Shown piece by piece: positions 12,421 to 25,000 of a stretch of DNA of 64,000 bases. Origin of the DNA: Callaeas wilsoni (Eukaryota; Chordata; Aves; Passeriformes; Callaeidae). Numbering within the stretch: the stretch's first letter is position 1; each line of letters begins with the position of its first letter. The DNA lies in assembly GCA_013398955.1 (NCBI GenBank), contig VWPU01011633.1:489397-553396 (forward strand), given 5' to 3'. A program made the translations under genes and the position numbers. Below the pieces are notes generated by a model. The model did no database searches, was not told the origin of the DNA, and worked only from the letters and a program-made list of their open reading frames with translations.

Positions 12421-14389
12421 AGTTATTTTAATTGACCTGAATCAGGTTGAGTGTTCTCCCCTACAGTTTTGTTCAGAATGCTAAAGTCAGCAAGAGAGAG
12501 TGGAAGAACAGCTTTTGTTTCCATAATCACCATAAGGTGCGTGTCTCAGCAAACCAAAAACTCAGAGTCGTTCAGAATTATTTCATGTAATATATTTCAG
12601 GTTTCTAGAAGTATCATACTCTAGAAGTAAATACAAAGAGCTGAGTGACTTGGGTCTGAAGCCAAGCAAATGAAGTCAATAACTGTGAGTTTGATTATAT
12701 TTGTAGGAAGTCATAAGTTTTTTTCCCAACTTGTAGGAGCTGTGTAGACTAGATGCAATGTGGAAAATAAGGAATCTTTTGGTAGACACCAACAGTACAA
12801 TGGGTACTGACTTAATTCTTGGGCAAAAAGATCATCAGGACCCAATAAAGGCTTATGGGATGTCAGTGGGAGAAGGTTTGCATGCTTTGCAGACAGGAGA
12901 CTGTACTGCCCAGTACTTTGTGTCAAATTACCTTTCACTGACTCTAGAGATATGGAAATACTGAGATTACCTTTCCCACTACAAGTTTTCCTGAGAAGAA
13001 GGACCCCTTGTTTTTCTTGCTTGTAATAAAAAGGAACATAATATTTTCTGGCAAAAGGAAAGGAATCAGGTTTTCCTCTTGCTTTAAAAGCATTCACAGA
13101 TTTATAGCGGAAATGACAGGAACAGGATGTATTAACCATATGACCCCAGCAGAATAAGTCTACACTCTTGATTGATTTAAAAGTTTATCTCTGTTCTTTG
13201 AACAGCCATAAAGGGTCAAGTCTTGGTCTTGCTCAAATCAATGAGAGCTTGACTAATGACTTTAATGGCTTCAAGACCAAAGTTTTGAGCCAATACTCAT
13301 AATCAAATAACAAAGCACAGCCTATAGCATGAACCACAGACCAATGTGTCAGGCTAATTGTTACACTGCATCATTTCCTTTCTAATCCTGTACCGCACCA
13401 GTCACACCCTAAGAGAGCCGCTCTTTTTTGTTTCATTAAAAAGTCTTTCCCAATTTTCCCAAGCTGCATGGTCTGATCCTTCCAGAGATTCCTACATTTA
13501 AAAGAGATGGGGAGAGAGGTAAAGGCATAGGTAGGACTACAAAGACTGCCTTCTCACCCAAGGTCTGTGGGAGTGAGCCTGGCAGCCTGGTCTTTAATAT
13601 GAAAGCAATGGTGGAAACTCTGCTGGACATCAAAGCTGTATTTTCTTGAACTGACAGCAGTACGACGGGATGGCACAGCAGTGTCACCAGTACAGCTTTC
13701 CCAGACCCTCTTCTAATATCATCCAAGAGATGGGAAAGTCTATACTGTAAGGAGGTGAGTATTCACTGAAACCAGTTTCCAATTTCTATTCAGTACTGTG
13801 AATTTCTGAGGTCCCTTAGCGTCCTCTGTTGGCTCTCCTGTACTTCATTTCTTTCTTCTACCCAGGTGTCTGCTTTATTACAGCATGTAAGATAGCATCT
13901 TGCAGGGTAGTGACAAAAAATTATTTAATCTCAGGAAGTCCAGTCTCCTTAGATCATAGCAAATGGAAAGGACTAGGATTCTCCAAAGATTTCTTTGAGC
14001 TGAAAACACAATCTAAATGCTGTGATTCATCCTCATAGCAAGGACCGAGGGATCTTGGACTTTTCAGGATAAGAACAGTTTCTGAGAACATGCCTCCCAG
14101 TTATTGCTCATTGGCACTTCAAAAAAGCTCTAATTTTTGCCTTCTCTCCTATTAAAAGGAAAGATCCTTGCTGCTCTGTATACTTTTGCTTTGCTACGAG
14201 ACCTGCAGCTTATGTGCCTGACTTGGACCCCTTCAGTTCCTAGAAAATTTTCTTCACTGAATATTACCTGAAATTTCAGATTGCATGTTGCCATGATCAT
14301 TTGCTTCTCATTAGACTGTAGCCTTCATGTGTTCTTCTTGGCAGCATTTTTCCTCTTTTTTCCACCACCTTTGTTTTTGGCTTTGCCCA
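12421..14389. other. Intergenic, no gene seen
   Basis: Unique sequence with several small open frames on both strands, none with recognisable protein similarity, splice signals or codon bias. No repeat recognised. Confidence 0.55.
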
Positions 14390-14760
14390 TCCTTATTACC
14401 TTTAGAATGTCTTCAAACACACACCCTAGGGTGCATAGCACTTCCCCATGATCTATAGCATGATCTATAATCATTACTGCCATTCCATGGGCCTTGTTAC
14501 TAGGCCAATTTTATATCCAATTGAGTATTTTACTATCAGTCCCATACTTGCTAACCTTATAAATTAATCCGTTACGTGGCACTGTATCGAGAGCCTTTTC
14601 AAGTCCAAGTAAATTATGTCTCCTTCTTCATCGCTGTCCACTTTCATTGTCACTTCCTCAGAGAAATGAATCAAGATTGTTAAGCATGACCTCCTTTTTG
14701 TAAATCCATACTGACTACCTCTAACCAATCTATATTAGATTGATATTAAATCACGACACA
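14390..14760 (-). mobile_element. Old CR1-type LINE fragment (reverse transcriptase region)
   Basis: Translated on the - strand, the stretch near 14680-14720 reads QYGFTKRRSCLTI, close to the conserved QHGFRKGRSCLTN motif of CR1/L3-clade reverse transcriptases. On the + strand the flanking text (GCCAATTTTATATCCA, ACTGTATCGAGAGCC, AAGTCCAAGTAAATTATG) matches the same region in antisense. Frames are broken, so this is a dead, ancient copy. A small tandem duplication (CATGATCTATAG twice) lies at about 14448-14470. Confidence 0.75.
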
Positions 14761-17700
14761 GACTCAAAGGGGGCCTGCTATATAAATGCAACCTAAGGTT
14801 GCTTCGTGTGGAGATGAGAGATGGGAATCGCTGATACACTGAAGTTAGCTGTACCAGGTCTGATGGTTTGCCAATAACTTATTAGTGGCCAGATCCCTCC
14901 CCAGGGTCTCAACCAGAACTCCCCTGGAGAGAACAAAACCATTTATCTGCATTTGCCTAGCCTGTTTCTATTGCAGAAGTGAAGGTGATCACCAAGGATG
15001 AGAACTGGTTCTGCTTTTATTCATGTGTGATTAAATCAAAATAAAAAGGACATTGCAAAACCCTAATTTTCAACAGAATGTTGTCCCTCAGATTCTGAGA
15101 GAGCTGTATCTGCATTGCCTAAGATGTATGTCAAAAGGCAGCATGGGTATTTGCTTTCTGTACAAATGCAGCCAAAGGATGCCAAGAGAATCTCCCACTT
15201 TGGCCAAGGTGCAGGACAGCATGGGTGTTATAGCAACTGCAACGATTTTCCCAATATCCCATTAAGACGCAGGATCTTGCTTCCCATGAAACGTGTCTAC
15301 TCTGAGTACACATCACTACTGACGAATGCCAGAAAAAAAAACTTTTTCCTCGACTAGATGTGGGGTCAGGGACTACAAGGTGCAGCTCGGTGAACTGCAC
15401 CATGTCCCCTTGCTTGCTTGCTGGGGTATGAATTTGACAGCCCGCACAAGCAGGATGAGGAAAGAGGCTCTCAGTAGTGAATTCTGGCAGCAGTTTAGGT
15501 ATAAATTAAGTATGTTTTGCCAGCTTTTCTACTTCAGTGACTGGAAATACCTCCCTCAATGGTGTAAGCATAGTAGTGGTCTCTTTAGTTTGGGAGGAGA
15601 AGGCAGATCAATCCCAACAGTCTGTCTTGAGCTTGTTTGACAACATATGCATCAAGCACACTGAGATCCAGAGGAAGTCAAAGACATCCCGCAGGAAACT
15701 AACCTTCAGCCTTCTGCCTCTTAGGACACCCAAGGTTCACAAAGTGAACCTTCAAATCTACACCCTGTGGAGGCTTATTGCTTATTTCCTATATATACAC
15801 ATGTGGGTCTCTTGTGTCTTCAAATCAGAAATGTGGTAGTCCATGTATGGTGGGAGAGATGTTGATTTGGGAGAGTTCAGCACAGTCAGTGCTGCTGCAG
15901 GACTTAGATATTCTGGCAAACATCCACTGAAACAAAGAGCCCCCCCCCAAACAGTTTGGCTTGTATTCAAGGCCTTGACCCTGTAACAGCCAGTACAGAC
16001 ATGCTCAGAAAAATAACTTGCAGACACAGTAGGTCAATACAGAGAAGCATAACTTAAAGATAAGGGTCACAAGGGTATAAAGAAATAGTTGGAGCATGTC
16101 TTCCCTGTTTGGAAGAGACAATTGCTCATGTGCTTTATGATGAAAGAGTTCTGAAGAGAAAGTAAGACTATCATGGATTTCTTATGCAAATATTACAGCA
16201 GAAAGACAAAAAAAAAGCAGCTCACGTTGCTAGAGTTCTCATGTTCCTAGTATCTGCAGGTAAAACATAGTCTTGTCATTGGCATAAGATACATCACAGC
16301 TACATGGAGTCCCACAGTCAAAGAAACATGGTTTAATATCAAGTACATCATGTAAATGTATACATACAATCCAAATTACCTAACATCTTTAAAGAATCAG
16401 CTGTCAAATAAGCATACACCTTAGAAAATATATCAGACATCTGACAGCAACTTATATAACACACCCTTCAAGCAGAAATTGTAACAATGCTTTTCTAAAC
16501 AAATCTGGTAATGAGTGAGAGGTCAGATGATGGTAACCCTCCCTTCTGATGGTAAAACCCTGTTGAAACGTGACCTTGCTGAAACTAATGAGAAGTCTGC
16601 TCTATATATGCATAATTTGTAGAGTTAAATCTTAGGCAAATTAGGAACAATAAAAATGAACCAAAAATGTAAACAAAAACAGCAGCAAAATCATTTGTCA
16701 TGACTGTAATGTTCTGCCTATGATTTCTGGCATATTTTTGTGAGCAAAGAGTGAAGTTTTGTGAAGGATCAAAAGTACCTTTTCATTACTATGTTTTCTC
16801 TATGTTACCCTGCAGCAGATGAGTTGTACTTACAAGAATCCGCAGTGCACTTCAGAGAAAGCATCCATGAGAGCAGAGGATGAGAACTGACATTTGAGAT
16901 GGGAGATATCCTTTAACTTCATCAAGTGTCTGCAGGACATTTGCCTTCTCTGCTTCTTTGTATCACAGCTCGAACATCCCCATACACCAGAAGTGATCTG
17001 GCTCCCCATGATAAGCAGAGACTCACACCAGCCAGACAGCGTGAGCACTGAGTGGCAGAGTCACGGCAGGGCAACACAGGCCATGGAACTCCACCACAGT
17101 CCTGCCTTGCATGCATCATTCCTGGCTGGCAGCATCAGGGATACACTGACTTGGGTGGGTGTGAGCACCGCACAAAATTTCTAAATACACTTAGGGCCAT
17201 TAAAGTTAAAATCAAGTTGTTTAGAATATGAAAATTCATATGACCAGAAATCATACCCTGAAAACAATTTTCCCAAACTTCATAAATATTAACTTCAACA
17301 TTGGCTTAGTACCAAGTTTAAAAAGAAGAATACAAAGCTCAAAAACTCTTCCATTGCTTTAAAGGCGTGGTGCTGAAGTGTGGATCACCTCAAACATGCA
17401 CCACTTTGTCTACGTGATGCTGCAACGAGACACAGACTTTGTCACCTAGTCAAGCATTTATTTCCATTACTTAAATTCATGTTCCAGTGCAGACAGGAGG
17501 GTTTTTGAAATTGAATTAAACCACTACAATATTCTAGACCTTTGCTTTGACCACGAACACAAACCTTCCTTTCTTACAGAGACTACAGAGGGAAAGATAT
17601 CTCCCTGTAGTCAACACGTCCCCCTAAAAAGTGGGAAATCCAAAGTTACTCCTTTAAGAGATGCTTGTGTTGACTCAAAATATCTTCTCCTAATCTATTT

Positions 17701-20700
17701 TGGCCAGGTCAAGATAAAACATTCAAGAGAGTGATAAATAAATGAATCTAACAAAACAATTACACATTATTCCCTAAAAGTGTGTAGTGATACTACTCAG
17801 TAGCGCTACTGAGTAACGCTGCTGCTGCTGTTAGCAGTTGTCCTAGCATCAGTAGTAGTGTGGTGTACTGTAGTAATAGTACCACTTCCACTACCCCACA
17901 GCAGTGATGGTAGTGTTACAAGGATAAGTTCAAAGTATGGCTGGATTTTCCTGTGCTTTTGAAAGTGCACTTAGCTGGGAATGTTTTCTTCCCACTTCCT
18001 TGACTGTCTCTGCTTGCTTCTACCCATTTTGGTCACTGATAGACTCATTTTTTCATTTGTGTACAAGATTCCACATTATCAGAGGTTAGCAAAGTAGGTA
18101 ATTTGGAGTCTTTATGTTAGAATATTATTTGTCAGTTGACCTTGTAATGCTATCATTTGATAACTGCCTATGACACCAGCATTTAATACTCTGTCTGGGC
18201 TGACAGATAAAATTCAAGGCACAAATCAGTAACTGTCCAAGAGTCTGATCACCACAAACATGGCTTGCCTTTTCATGCCATGTCCAAGCTAATGCTGCCC
18301 AAACAAATCTGCATAAGCTATCAGGAGGGCTTCATCACTGGTTCTTAAAATTAGTTACTTTATAATTTGCCACAGTGGGAACTTGACAGCCTTGTAAGGG
18401 GCATGCAAGAAGCTTTTCTTTAGTCGTCTCAAACAGCTGATAAATGCTGTGATGTTATATGTCAGAAATAACATTTTCTTTGATGATATGGGTGGGTCTG
18501 GGAACCTCTGCTCCACAATGTAAGAATACATCCCAGACCAGGGCTCAAAGAACACTTAAGTGCTGATCACTAACTCAAAACGGTATGATGGTGTTGAAAA
18601 TAATAATAATAACGATGAATTGTAGCACAGTCTTGTTCATAATTGTTCATTACAACTGAAATCTGATAAGATCTTCAAACACATCCCATCCATATACCTG
18701 GCAGCCCTCTGCTGAGCTATAAAGGTGAGTGGCACGTGCTCAGTGAAGCTGACCCATACAGTGAAATGGTTTATGAGAAATGACGATATATGATGAGAAT
18801 ACAAAACTTGATAATGGGTTTATTTATTGATTGCAAATAAAATTCATGAACTGTGAAGCTGGAAACTGCACCAGAGGGAATTGGTCCAAGAGGACATTAG
18901 GGGGGGAAGGGGAGAGGGAGAAAGAGAATGTATTACATGTAAACTAAGTTAAAGGTTGCCTAAAGGCTTCTGATTCCACAAGCAGAGCCTCTGAGGATAG
19001 GATCTGAAACCCTTTAATGCTACTAAGGCTTTGTCAGTAAAACATTTGCATATTTTGCCTACAAACCCAAAACACTGTATTAATTCATTTTTATTTACCT
19101 TTCTGCCAGTTCTAAAAGAAACCTCGCAGGAAGCTATTAATGACACTGCTTCATAAGAGATAATTTTCAGAGAGGCTTTGCAGGTAGTGACTGAAGGGGG
19201 GAAAAAATGTGTGTCAAATTCAGGTTATTAACAATATAATCCTTAAACAGACAGTATCTCAAAGACTAATTCATCTTCAAATTTGTCTGTAAAAACTGCA
19301 TGATCCTTCACTCTGTGTGCATGTGAATTTATATTGCATGTCTTTTTTTCTTCATGTGTACTAGAAAGGGAAGGAGGAGAGTTTTGCAGCACTGGGCTGG
19401 AGGCTGGAAAACATAATTTTGCTATGCCACCTTCATGCTATGGCACTTTCTGTTCAAATTCAGGTCCCTTTCTCCGCAGTCCACCAGCAAAACCAACAGG
19501 CAAGCAGCTTTCTCTCACAGACCATGTGCAAAGCAACAGGGTAGTAACAGGGATGAGATTGATGTATTTCATTGTAAGTTACACAATATTTTTTGCTTAG
19601 TGCAATGCCAGATTCTTCCTGGACAAAGCTTTGGACAAGCTAAATGAGAAGCAATTGCTCTTAAATCTGTGGCGACAAGAAATCAAGAGTCATGTTTAAT
19701 ACAATTTTAACTGTATGATTTTTTAATCACAGTATGGCAAAAAGAGTCTTGACCTTTTCCCTACTTAAGTATAAAGTACTGAAACCTTTGTGTCTTCCCA
19801 CACTGAGAGAAGTAAAGACCTTTTTCTCATGTGAATTTATAATATTCGGTACAAGCGTCTTTTAAACTTTCCTGTTGTTGGAGGTACATTTTTCCTCCCT
19901 CCACTCAGATCCTTTTAAGATATAATTTATTAGAGGTTTACTCTTCCTTCCTGTACTTTTCTGCTCTGGGTGTTCTATTCATAGTCTTTGTAATGTCAAA
20001 ATTATCTCTGAGGAAAAAAACACAGTCATATATGTAGGCAACATAAACGGCCCCCATTCCCCTGCCCAGTCCAGCATCTTCGCACCTCATTTGTCCTTTA
20101 AACAGAGGAAAGACTTCTCCTTATTTATTTACATACTAAGTTGTCTGTATTTAATAATTTTACCTACATCTAATTTATGTCTCTACAATAGACATAAATA
20201 GCCTTTGTCTCCCCACACGCTGCATAGACCCTGTCTGCCATCGCATCCCTTGCTAGGCTGGCACAAATATCATGTCCCTGTGTGCAGGCGAGTGCCATGT
20301 CCTGGTTACAACCATCCATGGCTCCCAGAGATGAAATGAAAGGTTATATACACGAACCATATGAGGTGCCGGGGGCCTGGGCCCCACTGCCCTGAAGGGT
20401 GGGCAGAGAATGGGGATCAGCAATATCTTCATTACATGACAGCTGTCCTTCCGCCACCCCCTTGGCCACAGTGCATGGTTGAAGCTACTGAGATTCTGTG
20501 CAATTGTGAGGCTCCTTGCAGATAGGGCAAGGAGGAAGAAGTGCCACCTGGTCACGCCCTGGCAAAATCCTCTCCTACTTCCCAGTCGCACCTAAGTGGG
20601 TCTGCACCCAGATGGTCCTTTTTGTTCAGGATAAAACTTAACCCATATTATTCTGGAGGAAGGCAAAATGCCGCTATTCCTTGCAGAGCAGTTATTCCTA

Positions 20701-21307
20701 GACACAACCCCACTGAAGTCGTCAGCGCTTCTTCAGCACGAGTTTCAAAGCCCCACCAGTTTCAAATGCTTAAACCAGAGCCTCAGCCTTTCTGGGTGCC
20801 TAACAGCCCTGCACCCCATGGACACGGGCTGGCAGGGAGGCAGACGGGGAGGGCCAAAGACAGCTACGGCAGCAATGACACATTGTGAGTGGAAAGACCT
20901 CAGTTTCCAGCAAAGCCTTACATGTGGTCTAGGAAGGTTTTTGTGGCTGTGTACTGAAGGGCTACAGTGAACTGCAGTTATATTTGTTCTTTGCAGGTGC
21001 TCTTTTGTTTTCCTGGAGTTCTTCCACACAAAGTGAGGAAACATTGCATCTGGAAAATTACAAGTTCTGCTCATGCCAGCAGCTATTTCTGGAGAAGCAG
21101 CCCTGTGACGCCATTAACACAGTTAATTAGTAGCAAACCCCAAAGATGTTTCTTAGATAATGTGGCAGAGAGATAGTAGAGAAAACAAGAGAAAGAAAAC
21201 TCTGGGTAGGGGTCTTCAAAATGGGATATTTCCTAAAGAAATTTATATGAGGGAATTAAAAAAATAAATATATAAAATAAAAGAAAGCTCAGGAATGTAA
21301 GGAAGCA
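14761..21307. other. Intergenic, no gene seen apart from a palindrome
   Basis: Unique AT-rich sequence. Open frames around 15.0-15.9 kb, 16.8-17.2 kb and 20.2-21.1 kb overlap on both strands without conserved motifs or splice context. The only clear structure is the GTA/TAC-rich block with a palindrome at 17794-17815. Confidence 0.5.
17794..17815. repeat. Perfect 22 bp palindrome
   Basis: The 11-base arm TACTCAGTAGC is followed immediately by its exact reverse complement with no spacer. It sits in a 130 bp block rich in GTA, TAC and GCT trinucleotides (about 17785-17920). It could form a cruciform or be a dimeric protein site; no function can be read from sequence. Confidence 0.9.
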
Positions 21308-21505
21308 CAAAATCACAGAATTTGCTGAGTTGGAAGGGATCCACAAGGATCATCAAGTCTAAATCCTGGCCCTGCACAGGACCATCCCCAAGAGTCACAC
21401 CTTGTGCCTGAGAGCATTGTCCAAATGCTTCACAAACTCTGTCAGGCTTGGTGTTATGACCACTTCCCTGGGGGGCAGGACAAGGTGCCACAGTGGTGAA
21501 ATCAC
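21308..21505 (-). mobile_element. CR1 LINE fragment (3' end)
   Basis: On the + strand it reads AATCACAGAATTTGCTGAGTTGGAAGGGATCCACAAGGATCATCAAGTC and continues through CTGGCCCTGCACAGGACC. This is the antisense of the CR1 3' end of the subfamily that carries GGGAYCCACAAGGATCAT, so the element is on the - strand and 5'-truncated. The right limit is approximate. Confidence 0.88.
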
Positions 21506-21913
21506 GTACGTGGAAACAGGCTTCTCCAATGTACCTGTTCACTGAGTGTGCAGGAGTAGCATCTGGAAAGGTCTTTTGTGCTGATGTTCATGCCTTGTAG
21601 TTCTAATACGACAATTATTTTATAATCCTTTAATATATTTTTACCTAATTTAAAGTTCAGGGCTGAAAGCAGATTAGCCATATAACTCAATTACTTAAAT
21701 GCTTAAGACTTCTTACACACCAAAAAGAAGGAAAATTTAGGTATTTCAGCTTTAATGCCCCATGATAATTTTTCCTCTTCCTTCAAAAACAGCTGCAAAA
21801 CAAATAAATTCTGTGAAACATTCAGGGCCAGAAACTCTTTCTCTTTGCTGCTCTTCAGAAGTCATTATCAAGGTTTAATCCTCATTTGCAGTCCAGTAAG
21901 ACAAGCAAACCAC

Positions 21914-22000
21914 AGACATGGTTTAGTGGCAAACACAGTGGTGCTGGTTGAACTCGGTAACCTTAGAGGTCTTTTCCAACTTAAATTATTCTGATTCTTT
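21914..22000 (+). mobile_element. Short CR1 LINE tail
   Basis: CATGGTTTAGTGG, GGTCTTTTCCAACTTAAAT and ATTCTGATTCT match the last about 90 bases of CR1 in sense orientation, including the degenerate ATTCTATG-type terminal repeat. It is severely 5'-truncated, as most CR1 copies are, and points opposite to the copy at 21308. Confidence 0.78.
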
Positions 22001-25000
22001 GACCTCCAGATACCTGGAAAGGTTAATCTGGAAGATCATGTACCTAATTCAGTTGCCATGCAAGTCAGTAGCAAACCCAATCATTCACCCCCTCGTCCCT
22101 GATAGATTGAGTGCATCTGCTTCCAGATGCACACAGGATCAGCAGGACTGGGATGGGTCCAAAGATGACGATCCCGGCCCTCGGCATGCTGCGTGCCACA
22201 TCTGTCACCTACTGCCTTCAAATAAAGCAGGACATGTCTTTGCTGCTAGTGCATTGCCTATTGTTCGTGGTCATTTTAGTTTGGGCAAATTGCCTCCAAA
22301 TTTCTTCTTACCCCACTATAGCTCTATAATATTTGGCCTACCATTTTGATCACCAAAATATGCACACTCTGCTCAACCAAATACGCTTGAGCTTTTTGGT
22401 TTTCCTTTATTTTGTTTTGTTTCTATTTTTTTTCAACAAGACAGAGAGATTCACTAGAGATTTAACAACAGTGGTACAGGCACTGTATCTATACCATAAG
22501 CAAAAGTAGAAACAACTAAAAAGCTTCTTGGACTTTGTAAAATGTCAATAAAAATAAGGTGGTTCTAAATAGTTGTCTAGTTATCAAATACCTCGCTTAA
22601 AACTACTCTTTGTTGATGAACAGAATTATAGTTGAAGTCATAGCTGTTCAGCAACTCCTTTGTGTTTCATTTTTACATGGTTTTATGACTATTTCTATTT
22701 ATGTTTCTTCTCTTTGGTAAGAGAAAGCATTCAACAGAAGGGAAAAAAGTATATATTTTGTTTACAAATACAAGTGCAAGAGATATAAAGATATAAAACA
22801 GATATAGCCATGTACAAACTCTTTCTTAAGATTTGGCCTCTTCCATCTGCAAAACCTCACAGGAAAAGAAAGAAAACCTAATTTTGCTATATTTTCCAAA
22901 ATAGTTACTTCATCTGCTAGTGAATTTATTATATTAAATTGTCTGGTTATTTATCTGTATTAATTGTTTAGTAAAGGAGCAGTAGTAAAAATAAGAAGTG
23001 GAAGAACCATATGCAATTGTGATGTCTAAAGAGGAAACACTATATTGGAAAATAATTAGCTATTCAAAAATGGTCATGTTAAACCTACTCTGTATAACAG
23101 ACTAAAATATAAGCCATTTTAGGCAAATCCTCTTGCTCCTGTTAAGACACATTTTATATAGATATGATCTTAATATTAATCCTTTCCCTCTGGCTAACAG
23201 TGCTAGGTGTTATTCAGGTTAACATCACCCATTGCATTCATTTTAATTCTCTTTATAATGTCAAAAAATAAAATTGAAATGTACTCACAGTCACATTTGT
23301 AAAAGCTTTGGAAATCACGCAGCAAGATTTTTAGAGACATTTTCTCCCGTTAAGTTTCAACAACACACCAATTCCCTTCTAGTGGTTCCTTTCAGGGGAT
23401 CAGCTGCATTAATTTAACTCCTCTACTGTGATTTGTAGTTAAAGAAGACAACACCTGGGGGCAAAAGGAGCTTGGTGACTGATTCTGCCTTTTGCTATCA
23501 TTTGCTTGGTCTGAAGATAATGGTGGCAACACTGAAAATGCTAAGAAAAAAAAATGAGGAGTACTTCAGGTTTGCACGCTAAGAAACACACGACAGAGAG
23601 AAAGGAAGCGGCTGTTGAGGAAAAAAGCTGAGAAAATATGTCAGCTTTGAAAAAGCATCTTTTTTACCTAAATTTTTCCTGTTGGGCTCCTATTCCAGAT
23701 GTTTGACTTATCCAAACAGCCAATCCAGCACTGCACTCTCATGGCTATCTATGTGAGAGCCCACCACAACTTTCAGTTCTCCACACTCCTGCACCACCTC
23801 ATCTACCCACCCACCAGCAGAAAAGACCATTCGGCTGATCGGTTTGCTGGTGCCAGAGGCCACCCTGCATGGGAAGCAGAAGGGATGAGACCTGCAGACC
23901 CTCTGCACCCTGGCACGTGCTGTGATTGAAATATGCCTGTCCAGAGGCGGGATCTGTGTGTGCAGGTGCACAACTCTATACATCCCTCCCTATACTGCCT
24001 TTTGCTGCCTTGTGCCCCAAGTGGCTCTGGGGAGCCCTGTCTCCATGGGAGAGACATCTCTCAAGAATAATGTGCACCTCACAACATAAGTAGCAAAGAA
24101 TCACCTCGGTCTTGTTTCCACAAAAAAATTCTTTTCTTTTTTTTTTTAATAATCTAGGCTTTCTAAACAGCAGGGAAGCAAAGGGCATTATTCAGCTCCT
24201 GCACAGTAATGAAAAATATGTGGCTAAAGTACAATGTAATTAATACCTTAGTTGAAAAACAAAACACCTCAGCACACATTTAAGCATCATTAAAAAACCA
24301 TATAAATCTGCAGATGATTTCAAAAGTGCCGAAGTTCCTCAGGATGGATTGCACTAGAAGTGTCAGGAGAGGGCTGGGAAATTCCTCGGCCAGTCTTCAA
24401 GGCCTGGGGGACACATTCCACTGCGGGGCTGCTCTGCTCACACGTGAGGCTGAGGAGGGAGGGATATGCCACATCCCAACAAGACGGGACTACATCGAAG
24501 ACTGCCGGAACAGTCCCATGCATCCAGAAGCCCTTTGTATTTGCCTCTCCACTGCCTGCAGCTCCAGAAGAAGCTGAAAGAGGCATGTCATACACTCTGT
24601 GACTACACGGATGTGGGTGCAAGCGTCATCATTTAACATCATGGCATGTAAAATAAATCACACCTACACAAAAATAAAAGGTAAACAAAGCAAAAAGGAA
24701 TCTTTTAATAAAACATCAGGGCATCTGAGATACATCTCTGTGATCTAGAAGTTATGAGCCATTGCCTAATACAGCTTGTACCACTTGGTGGCAACACTTC
24801 CATGTTTGATTTATTGAACTTTTCTCATAATATTTCTTCCGATATTTAAAAGGACAAGTGTAAGCTCTGGTACGTGCAATTAATTACTGCAGAGACTAAA
24901 AATAAAAGGTTTGAGTGGCTTTGGTACTACTTTCTATCCAGGACTCATACTAAGTTCTTTTCAAGATCATGTTGTTTTATGTCCTGAGACATTTCTAATA

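Noticed and set aside
18599..18613. TAA trinucleotide run
   Set aside because: Only about four units; too short to call a microsatellite.
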